DNA from: Isoptericola croceus
Lineage (GTDB): Bacteria > Actinomycetota > Actinomycetes > Actinomycetales > Cellulomonadaceae
Reading direction: 5' to 3'
Length of the DNA: 64,000 bases
NCBI RefSeq assembly: GCF_029382255.1
Contig: NZ_JARLLG010000003.1
Location: 347,291-411,290 of the forward strand
Part shown: positions 1 through 7,077 of the stretch, piece by piece
How the letters are laid out: every line of letters begins with the position of its first letter
Numbering within the stretch: the first letter of the stretch is position 1
The notes under the pieces: model-generated
Seen by the model: only the letters and a program-made list of their open reading frames with translations
The model's database searches: none
Told to the model about the DNA's origin: nothing
Translations under genes and position numbers: made by a program

Positions 1-1
1 C

Positions 2-1990
2 GCGCTCGCGCTGACCGCCGGGGTGCTGTGGCCCGCCGACGACGAGGCGCCGGTCACCGCCCAGGTCGAGGCGCGCGTACGCCTGGAGAAGTATCTTGGC
101 GGGTTCGAGCCGCGACCTGCCGACCTGCGCGCCGTCGCCCAGCTCGCCGACGCCGCGGTGCTGCGCGTGGACAACGACCCGCGCCCCGACCCGAAGGATG
201 TCCAGGCAGTAACCACCGCGGCCACCCAGGCGTCCACGCTGCTCGACGAGCTCGGCTGGGCCGACGGTGCCCGGCGCTCCACCATCCTGCCCGAAGGCCT
301 CGACGCGCGGATGCAGGCCCTCGCCACCGCCGTGGCGGCGGGCGACGGCTACGAGGAGCGGCTCGACGATCTGCTCGCCCACCGCCAGGCCGACCAGGTG
401 CGCGAGGTCGCTCTGATGGCCGTGCGGCTGGCCCGCTGGCTGGCCACCAACGAGGAGCCCACCGACCACCTGGCTGTCGACCTGGAGCAGCACACCACGG
501 ACGGCGCCTGGGTCGACGTGGCCGTCGGAGCCGTGTGGAACGCCTCGGACGACCCGGTCACCTCGGGCGCCTTGGCCACGCTCGTCGAGCGGGTGCGCGC
601 GCGGCGCAGTCGTCGCGACGAACGCGCCGCCCGGCGGCTGTCTGAGGTGACCGCCTGGACCCCGCAGGCCGGCTGGAGCGGGGCCCACGGTGTCGAGGAC
701 GTGCTGCGCGGCGTCGTGCAGCCCTGGCGAGCCGTGCGCGGCACCGGCGGGGTGCTCCTCGTGGTGCTGGACGGGATGTCCATGGCCATCGCCCACGACC
801 TCGCCGAGGAGGCCACGAGGCAGGGTCTGGTCGAGTGGGCGCCCGAGACGCTCGGCCGCAGGCTCGCCGTCGTCGCCGCCCTGCCCAGCGAGACCGCCGT
901 GTCCCGCACCAGCCTGCTCACCGGCGAGGTGTGCCACGGCTCGTCGGCCACCGAGAAGCGCGGCCTGGCCGCCGCCTTCGCCGGCACTCCCCTGTTCCAC
1001 AAGGGTGACCTGCGCTCCGGGGCCGGGGCCGCACTGCCCGACGCCGTCGCGAGCGCGCTGGCCGACGCCGGTGCCGCCGTCGTCGGCGTGGTCATCAACA
1101 CGATCGACGACGCCACGCACAAGACCGACACCTCGGCGCGCCGCTGGGACCTCGACGCGCTCGCCCCGCTGCGCGCGCTGCTCGCGGCGGCCCGCACTCA
1201 CCGGCGCACCGTCGTGCTCACCTCTGACCATGGGCACGTTGTCGAGCGGGAGACTCGGCAGCTGCCGTCGGCCGCGCGCGACGGCCGCTGGCGCGCGGCC
1301 GGTGGCCCCGTCAGCGACGGTGAGGTCGCCGTCAGCGGGCCACGCGTGCAGGCCGACGGCCGACAGGAAGCAGTGCTGTTGTGGGGCGACGACACCCGAT
1401 ACGGGCACGTCGCGGCCGGGTACCACGGCGGGGCGTCACTGGCCGAGGTCACCGTGCCCGTCGTCGTGCTGCAGCCCGCCACCGCGACCTCGGGAGCAGA
1501 TGGGTGGGCGCCCGTGCCCGAGCAGCAGCCCGTGTGGTGGAACGAGCCTGTCTCCGCGGCGGCGGTGCATGCGCCCGTCACACTCCCGTCCGGCAGGCGG
1601 AAGAAGGCTGCCCCGCCTGCGGGAGGCGAGCTGCTGTTCGACCTGCCCAAGGGTGACGCCGCCGCAGTCGCCGAGCCCAGCGACCTCGTGGCACGTGTGC
1701 TGGCATCGGCGGTGTACGCCGAGCAGCGCCACACCGTCCGCAGCGCAAGCGACGTCACCGACGAACAGGTGGCCCACGTGCTCGACGAGCTGGTGTCGCG
1801 GCACGGCACCGCGCACCTGCGCACGCTCGCCCGCGCGCTCGGCGTGCCCGCGTCGAAGACGCCGCCGGTGCTCATCGGCGTGCGCAGGCTGCTCAACGTC
1901 GACGGAGCGGAGGTCGTCACCGCTCCCGGCAGCGGGATGGTACGGCTGCATGTCGACAACCTGCGCGAGGTGTTCGAGGTCGACGGCTGA
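2..1990 (+). CDS. pglZ: BREX-2 / phage growth limitation phosphatase PglZ, 5' end outside the window
   Basis: The frame is open to the first bases of the window, so the GTG at 23 is not the true start; about 660 C-terminal residues are seen and full PglZ proteins are longer. The alkaline-phosphatase-superfamily PglZ core is visible: a metal-site strand LLVVLDGMSMA near base 760, PSETAVSRTSLLTGE near base 885, and LTSDHGHVVE near base 1220. In Streptomyces Pgl and BREX type 2 systems PglZ acts with PglW, PglX and PglY to block phage; pglY normally precedes pglZ, so the rest of the system should lie upstream of the window. The C-terminal 120 residues form a predicted helical domain of unknown role. 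No brxHI-like helicase follows it here. Confidence 0.88.
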   Translation, partial: ALALTAGVLWPADDEAPVTAQVEARVRLEKYLGGFEPRPADLRAVAQLADAAVLRVDNDPRPDPKDVQAVTTAATQASTLLDELGWADGARRSTILPEGLDARMQALATAVAAGDGYEERLDDLLAHRQADQVREVALMAVRLARWLATNEEPTDHLAVDLEQHTTDGAWVDVAVGAVWNASDDPVTSGALATLVERVRARRSRRDERAARRLSEVTAWTPQAGWSGAHGVEDVLRGVVQPWRAVRGTGGVLLVVLDGMSMAIAHDLAEEATRQGLVEWAPETLGRRLAVVAALPSETAVSRTSLLTGEVCHGSSATEKRGLAAAFAGTPLFHKGDLRSGAGAALPDAVASALADAGAAVVGVVINTIDDATHKTDTSARRWDLDALAPLRALLAAARTHRRTVVLTSDHGHVVERETRQLPSAARDGRWRAAGGPVSDGEVAVSGPRVQADGRQEAVLLWGDDTRYGHVAAGYHGGASLAEVTVPVVVLQPATATSGADGWAPVPEQQPVWWNEPVSAAAVHAPVTLPSGRRKKAAPPAGGELLFDLPKGDAAAVAEPSDLVARVLASAVYAEQRHTVRSASDVTDEQVAHVLDELVSRHGTAHLRTLARALGVPASKTPPVLIGVRRLLNVDGAEVVTAPGSGMVRLHVDNLREVFEVDG

Positions 1991-2024
1991 GGCTCGGGTA
2001 GTGGCTGCAACTCGACTTACGTAC

Positions 2025-2039
2025 TACGATGGTGTCGTA
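2025..2039. promoter_or_regulatory. Small dyad upstream of the toxin/antitoxin-like pair
   Basis: TACGA and TCGTA form a perfect inverted repeat with a 5-base spacer (TACGATGGTGTCGTA), 24 bases before the TTG start at 2063. A position just ahead of a possible toxin/antitoxin operon fits an autoregulatory operator, but a 5-base arm is weak evidence on its own. Confidence 0.3.
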
Positions 2040-2062
2040 CATAAATAGCGAGGGAGGCGACG

Positions 2063-2326
2063 TTGCCGGTCCGAGTTCACCCGCGCATCCAACAGCGCCA
2101 CCCTGAGATCGAACCGGCCGACGTCGTCGCCGCCTTCGAAGGAACTCTGCGCAAGGTCAGCCGCACAGACACGGATCCTCTGCAGTGGGTCGGCGTCGGG
2201 ATGGACGGGCGAGGACGACTGCTTGAGTACGTCGCCATCGAGGTCGGCATCGACGACTGGCTCGTGTTCCACGCGATGGCCGCGAGTACCAAGACTATGA
2301 CCGAGACGGGACTACGAAGGAAGTGA
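2063..2326 (+). CDS. Small BrnT-like protein, putative toxin of a type II pair
   Basis: An 87-residue protein read from TTG at 2063, chosen because a strong ribosome site (GAGGGAGG, 2050-2057) sits just ahead. The sequence has a GRLLEYVAIE strand followed by LVFHAMAAS and a TGLRRK tail. This GRLLE...HAM pattern resembles small actinobacterial toxins related to BrnT/RelE folds. It overlaps the next gene by GTGA, and that gene ends in a ribbon-helix-helix segment, so a toxin-first/antitoxin-second operon is the best reading. Function is inferred from size, pattern and partner only. Confidence 0.6.
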   Translation: MPVRVHPRIQQRHPEIEPADVVAAFEGTLRKVSRTDTDPLQWVGVGMDGRGRLLEYVAIEVGIDDWLVFHAMAASTKTMTETGLRRK

Positions 2327-2586
2327 CCATGACCAAGTACACCGCAGCGTCGGGCGCCGACTTCTCCGACGCCGACATCGAGACGTGGGCCAACGAGGCC
2401 GAGGCCGGCTTTCCCGGCGCACGCTTCGGCACGTCGTCGCCCGGCCGACCCGTCAGCGTCGGGCAGGACGCCAAGCCCTTCACGCTCCGGCTGGATGCTG
2501 CGCGCCGCGCGAAGCTCGAAGCGCGCGCCAAGGCGGAGCACACCAACCCGTCCCAGGTGATGAGAGACCTCATCGACGCCATGTGA
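2323..2586 (+). CDS. Ribbon-helix-helix (CopG-like) putative antitoxin
   Basis: An 87-residue protein. Its last 40 residues (PFTLRLDAARRAKLEARAKA, then SQVMRDLIDAM) look like a ribbon-helix-helix DNA-binding unit: a beta strand, an Arg/Glu-rich helix and a second helix starting at Ser. The first half is acidic and probably the toxin-neutralising part, although in most CopG antitoxins the DNA-binding part is N-terminal, so the order here is reversed. Start is GTG 2323 (overlapping the upstream stop) or ATG 2329, which has better spacing from GAAGGAAG at 2315-2322. Confidence 0.62.
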   Translation: MTMTKYTAASGADFSDADIETWANEAEAGFPGARFGTSSPGRPVSVGQDAKPFTLRLDAARRAKLEARAKAEHTNPSQVMRDLIDAM

Positions 2587-2663
2587 CGCGATCCGCCGCA
2601 CGTTCTCCACAGATGCGGCAAAGGGGTATCGGCGCCAGGCCTGTCCCGGCCACGATCGCGGGT

Positions 2664-3152
2664 ATGGGAATCCGCTACTACGCATCGACTTGGCACCCCG
2701 ACGATGCCGAGACCGTCATCCGTGAACCACGCCTCGCGCTGCCTGACGATCCATTCTTCGCCGCATGGAGCCGACTGAGCGCCCCCGAGGCCAGTCCGAA
2801 CCTGCTGTACCTCGACAAGGCGTGGCCAGATTTCCAGGACCTCACCGGCCCGCGCCGCGGACGGGCCGCGCGTCCGTCCTACCGCCTCTTCGAGGGGCAG
2901 ATAGCCCATGTCAAGCGAGGTTGGATCCCCTGGCTGCGCGCCCTCGAACCCACCGAGGTCCGCACGTTGTCCCAGGACCTCGCGGCGATCACCAACCGCG
3001 ACATCGAGCAGTGCGCCGCTTCCGACGACGGCAAGACCAGCGGGTACCTCCGCTACCGCCACGAGGACCTAACGCACTTCCTGGACCAGGCGCAGGCGTT
3101 CATCTCCCAGGCAGCAGACCGTGGCGACGGCATCGCGTACATGATCGGGTGA
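2664..3152 (+). CDS. DUF1877 family protein
   Basis: A 162-residue protein starting at ATG 2664. The layout matches DUF1877 (YfbM-like): an N-terminal MGIRYYAS strand, a central LYLDKAWPDFQDLTG stretch, and a C-terminal long helix. The LDKAW..LH/L segment is the family hallmark. The family has no settled biochemical role, and members often sit in variable regions. There is no strong ribosome site and the gene is 77 bases from the antitoxin-like gene, so it may have its own promoter. Its position between a BREX gene and an IS fragment marks it as accessory DNA. Confidence 0.72.
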   Translation: MGIRYYASTWHPDDAETVIREPRLALPDDPFFAAWSRLSAPEASPNLLYLDKAWPDFQDLTGPRRGRAARPSYRLFEGQIAHVKRGWIPWLRALEPTEVRTLSQDLAAITNRDIEQCAASDDGKTSGYLRYRHEDLTHFLDQAQAFISQAADRGDGIAYMIG

Positions 3153-3231
3153 GTGCCACAGCAAAGCGGTGTCACTCGACGCTCCCACACTTCCGAATCT
3201 GCAACATTCAGGCGTCCTTCCGTTCGAGTGC

Positions 3232-3600
3232 AGTGCCGGGTCCGGGTACTCCGGGGTGCGAGGGCTGAACGCGTTGGTCGCCACGATCAGCACGCCGTCG
3301 TTAGCGCCGGTGGTCGCCGAGTGCTCGCTGCGCAAGGGTCAGGTCCGGTCGGGCAAGTCCGTGGCCTGGCACCTGGACCGGGCGCAGAAGACAGCCCGGG
3401 TCCTCACCAGTACCGGTCAGCAGGTGTGGGTGCGTGGCGATGCCGCGTTCGCCACCGCAAGAGATGTCGCCGACGTCCGACGTGCGGGGGCGTGGTTCTC
3501 CTTGACGATCCCGCAGTGGCCGACCGTCAGGGCCGCGATCGCGCAGATCGCCCAGGAGACGTGGACCCGATCCAGTACCCGAACGACAACCTGGCGGCCC
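3232..3600 (+). pseudogene. IS1380-family transposase fragment
   Basis: From about 3240 the plus strand encodes GYSGVRGLNALVATISTP, LRKGQVRSGK and WVRGDAAFATA, which match the catalytic middle of IS1380-family DDE transposases. Near 3565 the frame breaks: after AQETWT the expected continuation (PIQYPND) is in the next frame, consistent with loss of one C. Homology stops around 3590-3600. Both the N- and C-terminal thirds are absent and I see no terminal inverted repeats, so this is a dead internal remnant. Confidence 0.75.
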
Positions 3601-3646
3601 CTCTCACCATGGTCCGGACGTACGTTGCGACACCGTCCGGTTCCCC

Positions 3647-3668
3647 GCATACCGCGCGGTCGGTATGC
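3647..3668. promoter_or_regulatory. TetR-type operator ahead of the dehydrogenase operon
   Basis: GCATACCG and CGGTATGC form a perfect 8-base inverted repeat around CGCGGT. The core TACCGCGCGGTCGGTAT is of the ACCG...CGGT type bound by many acyl-CoA-responsive TetR regulators. It lies 34 bases before the GTG at 3703 and overlaps the likely -10 region (TTGCGA at 3625-3630 could be the -35). A second site with 17 of 22 identical bases lies at 9433-9454, ahead of the operon that ends in the TetR gene. Confidence 0.6.
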
Positions 3669-3702
3669 TGGGTGCACAGTCTACGACGAGGAGGTCGTTG
3701 CC

Positions 3703-4839
3703 GTGCAGATCACCGGTGCCGTGCTCGAACGCTGCGGCGCGCCCGCGCCCTGGGCCGACTCGCGCCCGCTCACCGTCGGGCCGGTCGAGCTCGACCCACC
3801 GGGCCTCGGCGAGATCGCCGTCCGCATCGAGGCGGCCGGGCTGTGCCACTCCGACCTGTCCGTCGTGGACGGCAACCGGGTCCGGCCCACCCCGATGCTG
3901 CTCGGCCACGAGGCCGCCGGGATCGTCGAGGCTGTCGGCCCCCGCCCCGGCACCGATCTATCGCCCCCTGCGGGGATCGACGTCGGTACCCGCGTGGTCA
4001 TGACCTTCCTGCCCCGCTGCGGGCAGTGCGAGGCGTGCGCCACCGACGGCCGACTGCCCTGCTCCGTGGGATCCGCCGCCAACGCGGCCGGCGAGCTCGT
4101 CGGCGGCGCCCGTCGCCTGCACCGCGACGGCGCCGACGTGCACCACCACCTGGGCGTGAGCGCCTTCGCTACCCACGCCGTCGTCTCGGCCACCTCGGTG
4201 GTCCCCGTGCCCGACGACGTCCCCGCGGACGTCGCGGCGCTGCTCGGTTGCGCCGTGCTCACCGGCGGCGGAGCGGTGCTCAACGCGGGCCGGCCGCCGC
4301 CGGGCGAGACCGTCGCCGTCGTCGGGCTCGGCGGTGTCGGCATGGCGGCGCTGCTGGTGGCCGCCGCACTCGGCCACGAGGTGATCAGCGTCGACACCGT
4401 CACCGCCAAGCTGGACCTCGCCCGCGAGCTGGGCGCCCGCGCCCTCACCCCGGCCGAGGCCCTCGACGCCGGCCTCCGGGCCCCCGTCGTCGTGGAGGCC
4501 GCCGGCAACGCACGCGCCTTCGAGACCGCCTACGCCCTCACCTCCCCCGGCGGCACGACCGTCACCGTCGGGCTGCCCGGACCGGACGCCCGGGCGAGCA
4601 TCTCCCCGCTGAGCCTGACCGCCGAGGCCCGCACCGTCGTCGGCTCCTACCTCGGCTCGGCCGTCCCGAGCCGCGACATCCCCCAATACGTGGAACTCTG
4701 GCGAGCAGGACGACTGCCGCTGGAACGACTCGTCTCCGCCCGCATCGGGCTGGACGAGCTGCCCCGCGCGCTGGACCGCCTCGCCGCCGGCGAGGAGCTG
4801 CGCCAGCTGATCACCTTCGACGAGAGGACACCCGCATGA
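3703..4839 (+). CDS. Zinc-dependent alcohol dehydrogenase (MDR superfamily)
   Basis: A 378-residue protein from GTG 3703, chosen because GAGGAGGT lies 8 bases ahead; the frame runs further upstream but only through the IS1380 fragment. The catalytic zinc ligand Cys48 is in GLCHSD, His69-Glu70 in GHEAAG, and the structural zinc cysteines are at 106, 109, 112 and 120 (CGQCEACATDGRLPC). A Rossmann motif GLGGVG lies near residue 205. Such enzymes oxidise alcohols to aldehydes with NAD. The gene is first in a tight operon with an SDR and a MaoC protein (ATGA and GTGA overlaps), suggesting stepwise catabolism of an alcohol or acyl-CoA substrate, which is not identifiable here. Confidence 0.85.
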   Translation: MQITGAVLERCGAPAPWADSRPLTVGPVELDPPGLGEIAVRIEAAGLCHSDLSVVDGNRVRPTPMLLGHEAAGIVEAVGPRPGTDLSPPAGIDVGTRVVMTFLPRCGQCEACATDGRLPCSVGSAANAAGELVGGARRLHRDGADVHHHLGVSAFATHAVVSATSVVPVPDDVPADVAALLGCAVLTGGGAVLNAGRPPPGETVAVVGLGGVGMAALLVAAALGHEVISVDTVTAKLDLARELGARALTPAEALDAGLRAPVVVEAAGNARAFETAYALTSPGGTTVTVGLPGPDARASISPLSLTAEARTVVGSYLGSAVPSRDIPQYVELWRAGRLPLERLVSARIGLDELPRALDRLAAGEELRQLITFDERTPA

Positions 4840-5597
4840 CCAGCACCACACCCCGCGTCGCCGTCGTCACCGGCGGCGCCCGCGGCATCGGCGCCGCGAC
4901 CGCCGCCCGTCTGGCCTCGGACGGGCATGCCGTCGCCGTGCTTGACCTGCTCGAAGACCTTGCCGCGGAGACTGCCGCGAAGCTCGTCGCGGAGGGCCAC
5001 CGGGCGATCGGGATCGGCGTCGACGTCGCCGACGAGGCCGCTGTCACCGCCGCCGTCGAGCGCGTGGTCGCCGAGCTCGGCGCGCCGACCATCCTGGTCA
5101 ACAACGCCGGCATCCTGCGCGACAACCTGCTGTTCAAGATGTCCGCCGACGACTGGGACGCCGTGATGAACGTGCACCTGCGCGGGGCGTTCCTCGTCAC
5201 CAGGGCCGTACAGAAGCACATGGTGGACGCCGGGTTCGGGCGCATCGTCAACCTGTCCAGCACCTCGGCGCTCGGCTACCGCGGCCAGGCGAACTACTCC
5301 GCGGCCAAGGCCGGCATGCAGGGCTTCACCAAGACCCTGGCCATCGAGCTCGGCAAGTTCGGCGTCACCGCCAACGCCATCGCCCCGGGCACGATCGCCA
5401 CCGACATGATCGCCGCCACCGCCGAGCGTCTGGGCATGACGCCGGAGGCCCTCCACGCCGAGGCCGCCAAGAACATTCCGGTCGGACGCGTCGGGCAGCC
5501 GGAGGACATCGCGGCCGCGGCGTCGTTCTTCTGCTCCGAGGAGGCCTCCTTCACCAACGGACAGGTGCTCTACGTCGCGGGCGGGCCGAAGGCGTGA
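4836..5597 (+). CDS. Short-chain dehydrogenase/reductase, FabG-like
   Basis: A 253-residue classical SDR. It has the cofactor motif TGGARGIG (residues 12-19), NNAG near residue 88, the catalytic Ser in NLSSTS, YSAAK near residue 152, and a C-terminal GGP stretch. It is close to 3-oxoacyl-ACP/CoA reductases. The ATG at 4836 overlaps the upstream stop (ATGA) and the downstream MaoC gene overlaps its stop, so the three are translationally coupled. Because a better FabG candidate sits beside fabI at 26 kb, this copy is more likely a catabolic 3-hydroxyacyl-CoA or ketone/alcohol reductase. Confidence 0.85.
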   Translation: MTSTTPRVAVVTGGARGIGAATAARLASDGHAVAVLDLLEDLAAETAAKLVAEGHRAIGIGVDVADEAAVTAAVERVVAELGAPTILVNNAGILRDNLLFKMSADDWDAVMNVHLRGAFLVTRAVQKHMVDAGFGRIVNLSSTSALGYRGQANYSAAKAGMQGFTKTLAIELGKFGVTANAIAPGTIATDMIAATAERLGMTPEALHAEAAKNIPVGRVGQPEDIAAAASFFCSEEASFTNGQVLYVAGGPKA

Positions 5598-6067
5598 GCG
5601 AGGTCCGCGACATCATCCGCGTCGAGAGCCCCGCAGCGCTCGCCGACGCCGTCGGCCAGCAGGCCACCGGCAAGTGGTTCACGATCGACCAGCACCGGAT
5701 CGCCGCGTTCGCCGACGCGACCGAGGACCACCAGTGGATCCACCTGGACGCCGAACGGGCGAAGCACGGGCCGTTCGGCACGACGATCGCGCACGGCTTC
5801 CTCACGCTGTCGCTGCTCCCGCGGCTCACCGGGGAGCTGCTCGAGGTCGGGCAGACCGCGATGGCGGTCAACTACGGCCTCGACAAGGTGCGGTTCCTCA
5901 CCCCGGTGGCCGCGGGCGCCCGCGTGCGCGCGACCACCGAGATCACCGGGGCGGAGACCACCGCGCAGGGCGTCCGGCTCGCCTCCACGGTGACGATCGA
6001 GATCGAGGGCGCCGACAAGCCGGCCCTGATCGCCCAGACGCTCTCGCTCTACGCCCCGTCGGCATGA
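5594..6067 (+). CDS. MaoC-like (R)-specific enoyl-CoA hydratase
   Basis: A 157-residue hot-dog protein. The hydratase-2 motif is present as DATEDHQWIHLD (catalytic Asp and His), followed by HGPFGTTIAHGFLTLSL. The family hydrates trans-2-enoyl-CoA to (R)-3-hydroxyacyl-CoA, which the SDR encoded just upstream could oxidise. The start GTG overlaps the SDR stop (GTGA). A GC-rich hairpin follows the stop at 6075-6103, so it is probably the last gene of the operon. Confidence 0.85.
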   Translation: MSEVRDIIRVESPAALADAVGQQATGKWFTIDQHRIAAFADATEDHQWIHLDAERAKHGPFGTTIAHGFLTLSLLPRLTGELLEVGQTAMAVNYGLDKVRFLTPVAAGARVRATTEITGAETTAQGVRLASTVTIEIEGADKPALIAQTLSLYAPSA

Positions 6068-6074
6068 CACCGCT

Positions 6075-6103
6075 CCTGCCCGGCCTCGCGCAGGTCGGGC
6101 AGG
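6075..6103. terminator. Hairpin after the maoC-like gene
   Basis: CCTGCCCG (6075-6082) pairs perfectly with CGGGCAGG (6096-6103) around a 13-base loop, 7 bases after the stop at 6067. There is no T-run, as is usual in actinobacteria. It argues that the next gene starts at ATG 6112 rather than at the ATG at 6064. Confidence 0.45.
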
Positions 6104-6111
6104 ATGAGGTC

Positions 6112-6588
6112 ATGCCGCACGCTTCGACGCCAGGCCCCCGTCCCCGTGAGCAGCGCATCGCCGACACCTTGGCCATGCTGACGAGCCCGGCGCGTGACGC
6201 CTGGGTGGCGTCGTCGTCCGACGACGGCGCGGCACAGCCTTACCTGATCCCCTTGTCGCTGGCCTGGCTGCAGGAGCGAGTGGTGCTCGCCCTGCCGGAG
6301 TCTTCCCGCACCGCGCGCAACATCGCCGGCATCTCCAGCACCCGACTCGCACTCGGCCACACCCGGGACGTCGTGCTCGTCGACGCCGTGCTGGAGCAGA
6401 CCGTGCCGATGGTGGACGCGCCTCCGGCCCTGGCCCAGGGGTACGCCGCCCAGGCCGACTGGGACCCGCGCGAGGATCCGGACGGGTACGTCTACCTGGT
6501 CCTGCACCCGCAGCAGATCCAGGCCTGGCGTGAGGTGGACGAGCTGCGCGGGCGCACCCTGATGCGCGACGGCGCTTGGGTCTCGTAG
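6112..6588 (+). CDS. Pyridoxamine 5'-phosphate oxidase-like flavin/F420-binding protein
   Basis: A 158-residue split-barrel protein. It has an early helix REQRIADTLAML, a strand WVASSSDDGAAQPYLIPLSL, and RTARNIAGISSTRLALGHT, matching the PNPOx-like fold that binds FMN or F420. Actinobacterial members of this size are often F420-dependent reductases or heme-binding proteins, and the substrate cannot be read from sequence. ATG 6112 is preferred because GGATGAGG lies 5-10 bases ahead and a hairpin separates it from the upstream operon; an in-frame ATG at 6064 is possible. A very long hairpin follows at 6611-6668. Confidence 0.7.
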   Translation: MPHASTPGPRPREQRIADTLAMLTSPARDAWVASSSDDGAAQPYLIPLSLAWLQERVVLALPESSRTARNIAGISSTRLALGHTRDVVLVDAVLEQTVPMVDAPPALAQGYAAQADWDPREDPDGYVYLVLHPQQIQAWREVDELRGRTLMRDGAWVS

Positions 6589-6610
6589 GGACACGGTCCA
6601 GCGCTTCTGT

Positions 6611-6668
6611 TCGGCAGAACGCGGCCGGTTCGGTACGCAGGAGTACCGAACCGGCCGCGTTCTGCCGA
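6611..6668. terminator. Very long perfect hairpin (26-bp stem, 6-base loop)
   Basis: Bases 6611-6636 and 6643-6668 are perfect reverse complements and the loop is GCAGGA. The hairpin lies between the stop of the plus-strand PNPOx-like gene (6588) and the stop of a minus-strand thiolase remnant (6690), so it probably serves as a bidirectional terminator. The stem is much longer than needed for termination, so it may belong to a dispersed family. Confidence 0.7.
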
Positions 6669-6687
6669 CCTGATGCACGAGAGAGCG

Positions 6688-7016
<329 letters not shown>

Positions 7017-7019
7017 GTC

Positions 7020-7050
7020 TTGACCGTCCTTCGTGTCAGCACAGACACGA
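7020..7050 (+). promoter_or_regulatory. Promoter with a 20-bp palindrome ahead of the alpha/beta hydrolase
   Basis: A -35-like TTGACC lies at 7020-7025. TCGTGTC (7031-7037) and GACACGA (7044-7050) are a perfect 7-base inverted repeat spaced by AGCACA, covering where the -10 should be and 28 bases before the ATG at 7078. This is a likely repressor site. It does not match the operator at 3647 and 9433, so a different regulator is implied. Confidence 0.45.
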
Positions 7051-7077
7051 CACCGGTACCCGGAGGGAGTGGACGGC

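Noticed and set aside
349-2010. Long open frames antisense to pglZ
   Set aside because: High-GC DNA leaves the opposite frames open; they are Arg/Ser/Ala-rich with no domain and no ribosome site.
2604-2612. TTCTCCACA, one mismatch from a DnaA box
   Set aside because: A single imperfect box with no cluster, no dnaA/dnaN and no AT-rich stretch gives no support for an origin.
2295-3062. Minus-strand 255-codon frame across the antitoxin-like and DUF1877 genes
   Set aside because: No recognisable motif, and the plus-strand genes show clear family matches.
3153-5597. An 814-codon open frame running through the dehydrogenase region
   Set aside because: It is an Arg/Pro-rich out-of-frame reading through the ADH gene; only its last 253 codons (from ATG 4836) encode a real protein, the SDR.
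6064-6588. Earlier ATG (6064) for the PNPOx-like protein
   Set aside because: It would put an 8-bp perfect hairpin into the coding start; ATG 6112 has its own ribosome site and fits the family length.
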